From contig JAQFVV010012671.1 in the NCBI GenBank assembly GCA_028023455.1, positions 496,001 to 560,000 on the forward strand: DNA of 64,000 nucleotides, written 5' to 3'. Origin of the DNA: Epiperipatus broadwayi. Lineage: Eukaryota > Onychophora > Udeonychophora > Euonychophora > Peripatidae. The position numbers and the translations under genes are program-made. Positions 37,561-49,578 of the stretch are shown piece by piece. Each line of letters begins with the position of its first letter. The stretch's first letter is position 1. The notes below the pieces were generated by a model that ran no database searches, was not told the DNA's origin, and worked only from the letters and a program-made list of their open reading frames with translations.

Positions 37561-37919
37561 TGATTAAGCTTTTTATTTATGAATACCCCCTCCTCATTTA
37601 GACCTCCACCCATTCTTTTATACAAACAATGTGGCTTTTTTATTATACTGTATAATATTCTTAGGTTAACTAAATAATTAACAAGTCAAATTAATGATAA
37701 ATTTTGGTTTTAATTTTTTATTTTACATATTATACTTCCTTTCAATTTTTTATAAAAGCAAAAACAAATACAAAAACATTAAAATAATTTTTTGATCACA
37801 TTAATTTATAATGAAAATTCATACAAATGGTCAATCATTTTTTTTAATATACATGTCTTCAAACATAGCTCTTTTTAACAATTTCTATGTGATCCTTGAG
37901 CTTGTTTCGAGGAGCTGAG

Positions 37920-39720
37920 TTTATTTAAAATCAGGTTCAAATGATGACAGATACAATCATATATCAGGAGCCACATTAGGTTTATTACGATGTTTATTCT
38001 TAATAAAAGCATATGATGAAAAGGCTGATTCAACAAGCTGTGTATTCGTAAAAGGTAATAAATATTTTATCACTGAGATCTGGGTTATCTTCTTTCACTG
38101 CTGCCCAAAAATCAATGGCATTTCATTTTTTGAAATCATATTGTAAAAGAAAATTAATTGAAGGTTTAATCAATTTTTCTTTTTCTGATATAGATAATTT
38201 TTCAGTTTGTGAAAGGACAGTTCTTTGAATGGATTTGAAATCCAATTATTTTCACTATTTTGCTTTGGAAACTATTGCCTGAATGACATCTTTAGTCCTT
38301 TTAAGTGAGTTATTATACTAATTTTTACTTCTTTTGACATTTCAGCACACTCTCAGATAAGAAACTGTGAAATGTCTTAAAAATGTCATACTACTCTTTA
38401 TCGATACAACATTTCCAAAAATCTAATTTCATAATCATAGCTTCAATTTTGTAAGATATTTTAAAGATGATTATGAAATTGTCCTGCAATCCTAAATTAA
38501 GTTTATTTTTTTCTAAAAAAAATATCAGATAAATATGCAATTTGTTAAAGCCATTTGGTTTCATGAAATTTAGAACTTATTCAAAATGATGGTCTTCAAA
38601 AAAAAAACTTGCACTTCATGTCTTAATTCAAACAATTATGTGAGTACTTTTCTTCATGAAAGCCATCTATCTCTTCAGTGTGCAAAAGCAATGTTGTATG
38701 AAGGCTGTTCATCTCTTCACACAAATAGTTGAATAGCCTGGACTTTGTTAAACTGGTTTTAATAAAATTAACAGCTTTTACAAATTGACTGAGCATCCTC
38801 TCAGTGAATGTAGCAGAGATTTGGTCACAAGGCTTTGACTGTGTATATAACAATGATTCCAAGCTACATGGAGAGCTATTTCTTTGATACAATCACATAA
38901 GCCTATATAATAGCCAGATATAGATTTCCGACCATCTGTACAAACACCACAGCAATTGATCCACTCAATTTCTTTTTTTACAAAAATAATACTGAATGGC
39001 ATTGAATATGTTCTCACCTGTGCATCTTTTTGAAAGATGATAACACAATAAAAGCTTTTCCTCAAAAATATTATCATTTAAATATCTTGCAATAATGGAA
39101 ACATCAGTACTTTTATTCACCTGTAATTTCTCAATTACTGTTGATTCAATTTCATCAAGACATTTGCTTAATTTTCCAAGAAATTGTATTTTTTAGAATG
39201 AAATATGGTTAATTTTTCAACAACATTGAACAGCTTTTACCACTTTTAGCAATATGGTAACTTATTTTGTATAATGCTTCAACTGCATTTTCATTGTCTC
39301 TGTTTACAAAAATAAAAGGTAAAAAGGACCACTTAGTAGTTGCTAGAAAAAAATAACATCTTTTTCTACATATATTTGATGTTTTGCTTGTAAATGGTGC
39401 ATTAATAAAGATAGTTTCTTGGCACTATTAGATAACATCTCTCCACAAACAATGCACAGTGGCTTTGGATAGTCACTTCTTCTGTGAATGAAAACCCAAA
39501 ATTCACATATTCATCAGAATATTTCCTCATTTTAGGTGGAGGTTTTGAGATTTTTTAATAATCTAATTTTATCTTTTAGCATAACAGGCCCACCAGTCTC
39601 TACACACTTATCACTTTGTGCTTTTAAATCACCATGAAGCTTCAAAGTATTTGCTGGCAACTTAATCAATTGATTTTCAAAGTTAGTTGTAGCTTTTTTA
39701 AGAGTTCTTGTTTCTGCCAT
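37920..39720 (-). pseudogene. ZBED5-like hAT transposase relic
   Basis: Minus-strand pieces follow the order of ZBED5/FAM200-type hAT proteins. A lysine-rich N-terminal part (39720-39532) leads into a BED-type zinc finger near 39530-39400: KYSDEYVNFGFSF, then after a frameshift PLCIVCGEMLSNSAKK and LMHHLQAKHQ. The middle (39077-38623) has CGVCTDGRKSI, HVAWNHCYIHSQSL, KAVNFIKTSLTKSRLFNYL and CEEMNSLHTTLLLHTE, matching the family's TDG, H-C-H and LCEEM blocks. The C-terminal dimerisation region near 38140-37930 reads FWAAVKEDNPDLSDKIFI and ESAFSSYAFIKNKHRN. Several frameshifts and stops make it inactive. An intact protein would cut and paste its element. Confidence 0.8.
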
Positions 39721-40037
39721 TCATCCATTTTAGGACACAAAGTAATATCTAAAAGAGTTATTTGAAAAAATTAAAAAAAAGCTAATTAAGCACTTAAATT
39801 GTGTGAAATTTAATCGAAAAATTAAAATGATTACCTGCTTTCAATTGCTCTTTAAGAACATTTTGCAGAAGAGTTCACATGCAGGATTGCAAAATATGAT
39901 AGTTGGCTAGTAATATCTAATTATTAATAAATTATTAGGAATGTGCCTATTTTTATTCACTTCCTGAGCAAGCTATTATGCTTACAGCACAGATAAATAA
40001 TATACAGATGTTTCACCTCTATATAAAAAAACTTGTA

Positions 40038-41637
40038 CAGTTTTGAAAGCTCTCATTTGAAGATTTGTTAATAAAAAAAATTTAAATTTGAATCAAAAAT
40101 GCCCTCTTAAAGCCATTTTACACTCTCATTTTTCCCCAATTATTTGATATAATTATTTGAAATCTTAAAAGCTTTCAGCCATTTGAAAAAATTTGAAGGT
40201 GTAAATGATTGCTGTATAGCAATTTGAAAGCTCTCATATTTTTTTGCAGTTTGATGAGAATGTTGCAAAACTTGCAAATATTTGAAAAATAATTTGAAAG
40301 TTTTTTTTTATATTATATGTTAAAGCATCGTCCGGGAAGTGAACCCTGGAACAACTGTTTAGAAAGCAGCTATGCTAGCAACTAGGCCACCAACACTTGA
40401 CTAATAATTTGAAAGTTTAAAAGCTTTCATAGTGTTCACATTGCAGATTTTTTTTTTGGTTGAATGTATTACAAGTAAAAAGTAAAAAATGAATTATTCA
40501 AATACAAAATAACAACTTTACAAAAAATTAATCAAAATATATTAATGCTTTACTTCTTTGTGGGACATTAAGCCTGATGAATAAAACTTTAAAAGATGAG
40601 ATGTTTGAAAACTTATTGGAAATACAATAATACTATAATTGTATCCAACAAAAAAATTAAGACAAAATTGCCACTGGAAATAAATAAGTCAATAATGCAT
40701 GTTAAAAATCAGCATGATAACAATTTGGAAATTAAAATAGAGATTCCACACTTGAAAAAATGTAAATTAATGAATAGTAGCTCTTGAAAGAAATTAGTTA
40801 CAAAAGAGAAACTGAAGAAAAACTAATTGAGGGGATTGGGAAGAACTTGGGGAAATAAGGGTTCATTCAAAATATTACTTTGTAAAAATATTTATTTTTA
40901 CCTAATTTTTAGTCCATTTTTTTTTTAGTTTCCATTTTATTTTTTTCACATAATGCCATCCTAATAAGAACTATTGGATTTTCTAAGTTTTTATTACATT
41001 TCCATTACATATTGGCACAATAATAATGAAAAGTATATTAATGTTTGTCAAATAATTTGAAAGTGTAAAAGTGCAGAGCTGTTAAACTTTCAAATAATTA
41101 TATCAAATAATTTGGAAAAAAAATTGAAAATGTAAAAGCTCTTTTAGACTTTACCGAGCAAAAATTTTACACCACATAATTCTTCTTTTAATATTTATTG
41201 TAATTTCTATTAAACATCATATACAAATGCATGCACATATTTAATATGGTAGAATAGTAAAAGATAAAATACATACATGCAATGGGCTTATTATTCTTTT
41301 CTTTTACCCATTCTTATTACTCTTTCTATTGATTTGTTTTTGTAAATTAGTTCTAAAGATGCTCCTAATAATTTGATTGCAGCTTTGATCTTTAGAGTTT
41401 TGTGTGATTGTGTAATTCTAAATTAATGTAAAAAATTATATAATAGTCAATACATTCAAATTTTGTAATATTTTGCTCTTGCTTTTAAGAAGAAAAAAAT
41501 ATGAAAGAAAGAAAGAATTAAATATAAAGTTGATACATTTCTGTTATATATGAATATTTACCCTATATTGAAGACTTTCAATTTAAATTTACATTAAAAT
41601 TTTTTAATAATTTATCAAATGAGAGCTTTCAAAACCA
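40038..41637. mobile_element. Tc1/mariner-like TIR element, 1.6 kb, non-autonomous
   Basis: The left end CAGTTTTGAAAGCTCTCATTTGA pairs with the right end, whose reverse complement is TGGTTTTGAAAGCTCTCATTTGA; similarity continues for about 40 bp. Both ends are bordered by TA (40036-40037 and 41638-41639), the Tc1/mariner target. Subterminal TTTGAAAG motifs recur in both orientations. No transposase is visible; a 63-codon lysine-rich frame (40596-40787) is unrecognised. Confidence 0.6.
40318..40401 (-). mobile_element. tRNA-derived SINE-A, copy 4, nested in the TIR element
   Basis: On the minus strand GTTGGTGGCCTAGTTGCTAG (A-box region), then GGGTTCACTTCCCGGACGAT (B-box region), then GCTTTAACATA. 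AATAATTTGAAAGTTT occurs on both sides of it, so the host repeat may have been duplicated at insertion. Confidence 0.65.
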
Positions 41638-41833
41638 TACCCATTTTCTCTGGATACGATTTATTTATGCTTACAGTTCTCTTTGTAAACCTAAATTATA
41701 ACATTGTTTTTATTTTTTAATTTTAACACCTTATTGCTTTTGTTCTTCACCATTACAAATATTTTCATTTATTCCCAACTGGGTTAACTGCATAGCCCAA
41801 GGGTACACATACAATAAGTTGGAACCGTTGATC

Positions 41834-41996
41834 TTAAAACAGACAAAACTCTCCATACAGCAGTGCTACTCAGTGCAAGCCAGAGTAATCAATAGATGCC
41901 ACTGGTGGCACTATTTTATGGAGAGTTTTGCCAGTTTTAATAATATTTATGAGCAAGCATAAGAAATGGTGATCATGTGATGTTTAGGGGTTTAAA
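41834..41996 (+). mobile_element. MITE-A, most complete copy
   Basis: Left arm AAAACTCTCCATACAGCAGT, inner part with CCAGAGTAATCAATAGATGCC, right arm TATTTTATGGAGAGTTTTGCC and then TATGAGCAAGCATAAGAAAT with GGTGATCATGTGATGTTTAG, the reverse complement of the left ends of the copies near the start of the window. Confidence 0.75.
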
Positions 41997-42733
41997 ACCA
42001 TTGATCTACAGTATAATTATTATCAATATCATCATTACAAATTTGAATATCTGATCATTTTCTTTTTTTTTTTCTTATTAGAAATGAATATATTTTAGTA
42101 CATTAATTATTCTGCATTTTATTATCACATTTGCATAAAATAATTCTTTACTCATAAAACTCCTAATTTAAAATTTAAATTTTTATCAGTTGGGAAACTT
42201 CATTATTCCTAAAAAAAATCTCACAATTTGGCTGGCAGCGATTTTCTTAAAAAAAAAACAAACAAACAAATTAAATCTTTTTGAATTATGGCAAAGTTGA
42301 AAAATAAACTGAAGTTCAAATTAATATTTTTAAACAAATTGTTTAATCCTATGCTTTTTAAACATTACTTTTGTTGTTGTTGTTGTTATTACTATTATCG
42401 ACTACTATAGATTTACTATTATTATTGTAGGTTATGATTATTTTGTTTTTATTACAATGCTATTGTCATTATTGACATAATTAGTTTTTGTTCTGTATTA
42501 TTAGTATGATTTTTTAATTTATATTATTGATATTCTTATTTTTTTATTATTTCTATTGTTATTTTACTTTCTTGTTTTTAATCCAAATGTTTGTTGTTAT
42601 TATCATTTGTAGAGTTCTGATTCAGGAGCTGAAGTTTTATAGGATAGATTTCCAGTTAAAGAAAATTTTTAAAAAAATCACTTTGATCAATTGACATAAC
42701 TATTAATTTAATATCATATTAATTGTTTAAATG

Positions 42734-42896
42734 TCATATATATTGCTTATAACACTCTATTCATATACACGTTAATGCAACAAATTTTCTTAAAAATTTC
42801 TTTATTTTCTTACAGTTTCAACTGTCCAGCAGTCTTCATCAGAGCTCTATTTTTTTCACTGCCTTATGAATAGAGTGTTATAAGCAATATATATGA
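42734..42896. repeat. 32-bp perfect inverted repeat around a 99-nt centre
   Basis: The arm 42734-42765 (with TTGCTTATAACACTCTATTC) is repeated in exact reverse complement at 42865-42896. The centre contains TTTCAACTGTCCAGCAGTC and TTCATCAGAGCTC. It may be a small foldback element or a remnant of a retroelement end. Confidence 0.7.
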
Positions 42897-42899
42897 TTA

Positions 42900-45780
42900 T
42901 ATGAAGATATGCAAAGAAAGTCAAGGAGAAGAATAAGAGAATATACTTCTGTTTAAATGTCACATAATTTTTTAACAACAGACTATATGATTATTTATTA
43001 TTTTTTCTATGTATTATTAGTGTCATTATTATTATTGTTTTGTCATTTTATGTAAATATACTAACATCTTTTCATAAAGTCATGATGAATAACTAAGCAA
43101 TATATTACTGCAACCATCACAAATAACAATCTATCACCTTGTAAAAATTTGTCTTTGCTTGCTATTTTAAACACATTTTATTCTAACATCTCAATATTTA
43201 AAACTACTTTAATTCTCAATAAGTTTTTACATTATTCAAATGTAAGTAATATTTACTAAGGCAATTATTAAAATGTGTGCTTATAACTTGTTATTATAAT
43301 ATTAGACTACTGATATTGTAAAACATTTTTGTACTAACAATCATTATAAGTTAGTTCTTCTGATAATATTGTACACTTAGTTATTATATTTTTATTTATT
43401 GTTGGATATTATTATTATTATTATTGATACTATCATTTATTAGTAGTATTGACAGCTTTATTTGGGAGGATATAGCTGGTAATCGAGCATAATAAAGAAC
43501 TGCAATTAGGAAAGAAGATGAAGTCCTTCAGACAAAAAAAAAAAGGTTAGTGCAGGAGAATTTAAAAAATATTTATCTCAAGGTATCAAAAGTAGAGAGA
43601 AAGATATTAAAATAATATGTGGGGATATATATACATTTTACAGATTGTTTATATAGTACTGGCAAAACTCATCATCAAATTTTTATTTTTTATCATTCTA
43701 TTTTTGTTTATTTTATTTCCTTATTGTAATTGTTAATGATGATTATTTATTGACCTTATTTTTTTATTATTTTCACTTTTATTAGTCTTATGATTACTGT
43801 GATGTTTCTTTGCTATTCTATTATTATGATTCTAAATGTTAGTATACTGTTAATGATTATTTCTTTAATTGATATTAATCTTACTCTCTCTATTTTTGCT
43901 TTAGTTGTTATTGTTATTATTAAAGTTATTTCTTTAACATTGTAGTTATAACTATTGTTACTTGTTATTATTGTGTTATATTTTCATTATTATTGTTGTT
44001 ATTATCTGTCTCTTGATAATAATAAAAACATTAATAATAAAAACAATAATAACATCTGTAACATTAAAACAAAATTATATGAAAATTAAGTGAATTATTA
44101 GATAAGAAAAGTTCATCTAACAATACAATCCTTTATATAACAGTCATATTATTAAGATTGCTTTATCTTAAACTGCAACTATTTACTTAATTATTATTTT
44201 TATAATAATTAAAAGTTCAAAAATCTAAAGACAAAATCATTCTGCAAAATAGATAACAACTATATACATTAAAACCAAATATTGGTCAGATACTCATAAA
44301 CTCATCAAACGACTTTGAAAATAAAAACTGCATTTCAAAGTACATACTAATTACTATGATTTAATTCTCAAAACAAACTTTTAAAATTTTTAATTTGCAG
44401 AATAATAATAAGAAAAAAGACTTATTTTCTGCCTGGGACCTTAAAAATGGCTAACAGAATTTATATATATTTAAAAAAAAAAAAACAATTTGCAGTGCAA
44501 TTTTAACCACAAATTTTTACTGCATTATGCTTAATTATTTATTTTACGTGGTAAATATAAATTAAATTTAAAATAAATATCAATAGAAGATATTTGCAAT
44601 TCCATAAAGGTTTTAAAACAATATAAACTTTTGTTAAAAAACAAGTACAAAAACAAATGCCCTTGCATATTAAAACAGCTATTTATAATGATATAAATTT
44701 TTAATGTAGATGTGGTTATTAAATGAAAGTTATAGGACTATTCAAATTGAAGACTGAATAATTTGCACCAACATAAGAATATAACTATATATTAAGAAAT
44801 ATAAGATTAGTTGAGTAATTTTATTAACTTATTTGATATTTTATCCCTATATAGTGAACTATTTATTTTATAGTCACAATAAAGTAATTAATGTACTGCT
44901 GGCCAAAAGCTTCTCCAACAGTTCCTCATAGAACTGTGAAGGAAAAGACATAATTCATCAAGTGTGCAGGTTCTGGAGAATGAAACATTTGAACAATTTT
45001 TTCATAATTGCTACACATAGAGAGAAATAATATAGCAGATTGTAAATAAACATGTTTAAGCAAGCAGATAAAATAAGCAAATCATAAAAGTTTAAGAGCT
45101 CATCACTGGTGAACCGAAATGGATATAAAGACAAACAGTATTCTAGAAGACCTCGATTACATTATGTTCTATCATAAATCAAGCAATAATTTCTATAGAC
45201 TGCTGTCATTACAATATGTACAAAAATGTCTACAAGACTTTATTGGTAATTGTAAATTTACATATAGCTGTTTGGTCTATACACTAAGTTAGTTCATATG
45301 CATATGGATGCACTTGTTTTTGACAACAGTGATTGTGAAAAAGTATCAAAAGAAATTATAAAGAAATTAACACAAGTATCCTGTGTCATTTGGAGATAAG
45401 TAATAATAGAGATTTAGCTCAATGAAAAGAATATTTGATTGGTATTACCATTATCAGTGAACAGGCTGTTATGAGTTGAAGTGATAGTGGAAAGTTGGTG
45501 ATCAGTCTTTATGACAACTGCCTTTGATTGAAATGATGTTATTAGCAAGCTCACTATTATGTGGCAATAAGGAATATTCATTGCAAGTTGCTATTATTCT
45601 AGTTCATGTCATGCTGAATCATAGAAATTATTTAGCTACTGTCCAGGATATCTTTATAAAAGCACCATTATTCATGAAAACATTGAAATATCTGCATCAA
45701 AGCTATTGAAAGTTCAGTGATAAATAAATTAAATCTTTACAACGTATGTTCTGCCTTTTTAATTGGTTAAATTTTTTAAT
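42900..45780. other. AT-rich spacer
   Basis: Short ATT/ATTGTT-type repeats at 42.9-43.0, 43.4 and 43.9-44.05 kb. No gene recognised; a 61-codon frame at 45524-45709 is unidentified. Confidence 0.5.
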
Positions 45781-45785
45781 TAGAT

Positions 45786-45930
45786 AAAAAAAATGCTAAT
45801 GACTTTATTGCTTGGGAGTTCATAAGAAGTTTGAGTGCCAGAACTGCCAGTACCAGAATCAATTCTGGGACCTTCCGATCCCAATCCATACTGCCAACTT
45901 TGCCAAACCTTGCAGGGATTTTTATTAGAT
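45786..45930 (-). repeat. Dispersed repeat E, copy 2
   Basis: Contains TTATTGCTTGGGAGTTCATA, CTGGGACCTTCCGATCCCA and TAGATAATTAAGCATA, in the order seen at 16282-16430. Confidence 0.45.
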
Positions 45931-46471
45931 AATTAAGCATAGCCATACATAATTAAGTTTTTCTGATGTTGTTTATAAAATATACACATATGTTCTTGAA
46001 TAAATTAATTTCAGTTCTCTCACTCATTAAAGATGTGTGGGATTAGATAAAGTAATATGATTATATAAAGTGTACTATTAGAGGTCATTATCATTTTATA
46101 TCACTGCATTAAATATACATTAGTTACTTAAAATAGTGAATGTGTCTCTTTATTGATCTAATTAATGTATAGGTTTGGAAATTAAATGCTATATTATTTC
46201 ATACTGTTTTATGTGTTAAGTGATTTTTAATTTATTTTCATTTTTAGTATCTGGTTGGACAATTTTCTTGTTGTGAATTTACATTTTGAGGTAAAGTGGA
46301 AGATATTTTTGTAATTAATTAATTGTATTTTGTATATACTATTCATAAAGTAAATATGTATAACTAGTTATTGATATAAATCTAACTTTTTTTTATTTTT
46401 TTATAAAATATAGGAAATTTTATTCTGTAATTTGCTTACAACTCATATGACAAGATTAAAAATATGATACA

Positions 46472-47081
46472 TTAAATGGTATTCAAAGAAGGAAACAGTT
46501 CAATGATGACATATTCTGCATTACATAACCTAAGGTGACTACAGTGATCCATAGGAGCAATGGCAAGGACCCGGATTTGGTATCTTGGATATAGATGACT
46601 AAGCTTGCATGGTTTGAAATGTACAAAGATGACATCAAAGTCCTCATATCTAGGGTTGAAGATATAGGCTTGAGGATGGTGGCAATTAATAGTCAATCCC
46701 AAATGAATGCACTTAAATCAGTTTTTAATTGTTTCCAGTATAGGCAGTTTCTATCTGGATATAAAAGGGATTAGCCTTAGGGAAGTATAACAATCAACTT
46801 CCATGTGGCTTCAAAGATGTAGGGGGGGGGGGCAAGTTTGAGCTCTCTTCCAAATTTTTTTAATTTTTTTCTATATATAGATCAAGAGGATGATCCAGGA
46901 CATGATTAAAGGTGAGCCAGCAATGGGTGAACCATAGTGAAAATAATATGAATGTTGATGAACATATTTCTGGGACGGATTCACATAATATGTTGTCAAT
47001 AAGTGTTGATAGGGTAGGCATTTTGTTTTTTAGCATCGAGGCTATAAGGTCTTTGTAGTATGCAAATACTTTAAACATCAA
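46472..47081 (-). other. Unrecognised region with open minus-strand frames
   Basis: Composition is more balanced than around it. Two minus-strand frames (47081-46860, 46702-46472) have varied residue use, for example NPRYEDFDVIFVHFKP and YPRYQIRVLAIAP. They are separated by a G/C run near 46823. I recognise no domain. It may be an old element or exon remnants. Confidence 0.3.
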
Positions 47082-47089
47082 AATTCATT

Positions 47090-48450
47090 AAAAATCAATA
47101 GTTTGTATAATTACTTGCCATTTTCTATCTTGTTTCATCTGCTATGTATATAAAAAAAGCTAATTGTTCAATATTCCTAAATTAATTTTATTATTTACTA
47201 AAATAGTTATCTAAAAAACAATTTGTTTATTATTCATTTGAGAATGTTAATCATATTCTCATCACAATTTTTCACTTTCCTAAATTTTTTTGTTTTAAAG
47301 TTGAAGCTTAAGAAACAAAATATAGAGCAAAAATTCAAAAATAAAAAAATTTCAGGAAAAAAACGAAACATAGTCAGTAACAAGTGATTTAATTCCAACT
47401 GGATGTTATTGAAGCCTTCCATAATCTTTTTTAGAATAAAGAGTTATAACAGAAAAAAAGATGATTTATTCTGCTGAATTCAAACTTACAGAAAATGTCT
47501 CTCTGATGATAAATAAATCTCTAGCATATAACTGTTTGAAAAAAAGGATTTCAAGAGACAATAAAATTCAAATCAAACCATTGTTCTAGTATTTAAAAAA
47601 ATAAAGCCACAGAGAAAATCTAATGATCACCTCTTTGACTAATCTGCCCTCTTCAGCTAGGAAAATAAATAAAAATCATTCTCATATTAATAAATTAACA
47701 ATTTATTAATAAACAATTAATGGAAGGAAAAGCAGCAATATTTTGTTTTCTCATTCAAACTTAGAATTACAAAATACTTATAAATAACATAAATTAATTG
47801 GTAATTCCAATATCTAGTCTACCTTATTCACTCAGATTTATTTACATTCTGCTGCAATTTATTCACTATTACAATTATTTTCTGGGTGTAGACTATAAGT
47901 TATAACAGCAAGCAAAAAACAATGTACTGTAGCTGGTATAGTTGTGAAATGCACTGTACTATCATATTATGAACAGAATCAGTAATTAAGGTCAATACTA
48001 AAGTAGTTTAATATAGCAATATGAAACCACATTATGTTTTGTAATTAAAAATGAAGATTAAAAATCCTGAACCCAAAAAGCTTCCAGACACCATAAAGAA
48101 AAAAAAACAACCAGAAGGCCACATTTTAGATAAATGTATCAGTTTACATCTACATAAATATGTTAATATATATATAATACTGTAATAATAATAATAAAAA
48201 TAATAATTTTATAAGCAATTTTTAAAGGAATTAACAATTATAATACCAATAAAAAACTCCAATAAAATTTATAAAAAAAATAACACAAAAATATTTATGG
48301 AAAGTTTATAAATTTTTAATGGTAGATATGAAATAATATAATTCTAATAGATGTAAATCAGAAGTCATTGTATACATCTTACAGGTTTTTATTTGCTCAA
48401 GTCATCTTTTAGATACATAAATATAAATTCTATTTTAAAGACAATAGTAT
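47090..48450. other. AT-rich spacer
   Basis: Nothing recognised. Confidence 0.55.
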
Positions 48451-48454
48451 ACAG

Positions 48455-48668
48455 TTGTACTTTTATATAGGATTATTTCCATCATCTAATATGAGTATTG
48501 AATGTCTTTAGAAAAATTTAACTTTTATTTAAATATTTTAAATACATTCAACTGTTAATAATAGCACAACAAACAGGTTAGTATATGAACAATGCTTCGA
48601 GTGGTATTATTCTCCCCTCTTCTTCAGGTGTTGCTGGCCTGACCAGTATCAGTACCAGCATGGAATTC
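48455..48668 (-). mobile_element. tRNA-derived SINE-B, truncated copy, minus strand
   Basis: The reverse complement starts at its B box (AGATTCGAATTCCATGCTGG), continues GGTCAGGCCAGCAACACC and ends with CATTCAATACTCATATTAGA near the outer edge. It lacks the A box. It forms the left half of a palindrome with the next entry. Confidence 0.7.
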
Positions 48669-48960
48669 GAATCTGCCTTTGGCAGGATGGCTCAGTTGGT
48701 TAGAGCATTAACTTAAAATTTAATACTTAATAATCTAAGGGTCAAAGTTCAAATCCCATGCTAATACTGTCACTGATCAGGCCAGCAACACTTAAAGAAG
48801 AGGGGAGAAAAATACCTTTTGAAAAGTTTGTACTAACCTGTTTTGATGTACTAATACTAACAGTTGAATGTATTTGGAATATTTAAAGAAAAGTTAATTT
48901 TTTCTAAAGACATTTAATACTCATATTAAATGATGGAAATAGTCCAATATAAAAATACAC
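48669..48960 (+). mobile_element. tRNA-derived SINE-B, full-head copy, plus strand
   Basis: The head has a good A box, GGATGGCTCAGTTGGTTAGA, and a B box AAGTTCAAATCCCATG. The body continues GATCAGGCCAGCAACACTTA, AAGAAGAGGGGAG and ACAGTTGAATGTATTTGGAA. The 5' end GGCAGGATGGCTCAG is tRNA-like, but the segment between the boxes is long and AT-rich, so it is not a tRNA gene. Confidence 0.7.
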
Positions 48961-48979
48961 TGAAACACCATCATCACAA

Positions 48980-49570
48980 ATCCTTAGGGAAACACAATAG
49001 TACACAGTTTATAAATTTATACACATACATATGATCACTTTGAAAACATTCTTATATATATTGTGATGGATAAGATCCTGACATTGCATATTATATGTTT
49101 GATAAACCATCAGAATGAGCAAGAAAGTGTATTTAGGATTCCTAAATTTCTAAACTCCTACCTACCTCAATCTCAATCCTTGGAGACAACAATATTGCAT
49201 ATGGCCATACATTAGATACTTCCACACACACTCGTCCTTCTTTTCCATTCTTAAATTCTATTTATCTGAGAATTTGACCTCAAGGAGAATACACACAATC
49301 TTCTACTTCAAGGAATATTTATATAACAAACTTTATTGCAGTGAGTGTGTGATATATTAATAAATGAATAAAGAAAAACATAAATGACCAACTTTAATTT
49401 GAAAACATGCTTTTATTTTTTATTATTTTATTTTTTTTTACAATTTATTCAACATGAAACTATAAACAATAGCAATTAATTCATTTGGATATTTATTACA
49501 TTTCTTTGATCAGTACTATCATATTCTTTAATGCAATCCCTCTGTTCCCATCAAAGAATAATCATTCAAT
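48980..49570. other. Spacer, no gene seen
   Basis: AT-rich; no repeat recognised. Confidence 0.5.
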
Positions 49571-49578
49571 AACAATTA

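Noticed and set aside
46821-46833. G-run near 46.82 kb as a quadruplex or regulatory site
   Set aside because: A single G run without partners cannot form an intramolecular quadruplex; it is likely a simple repeat or assembly-prone tract.
48669-48770. Possible tRNA gene
   Set aside because: A and B boxes are good, but the spacing is too long, acceptor stems do not pair and a SINE body follows.
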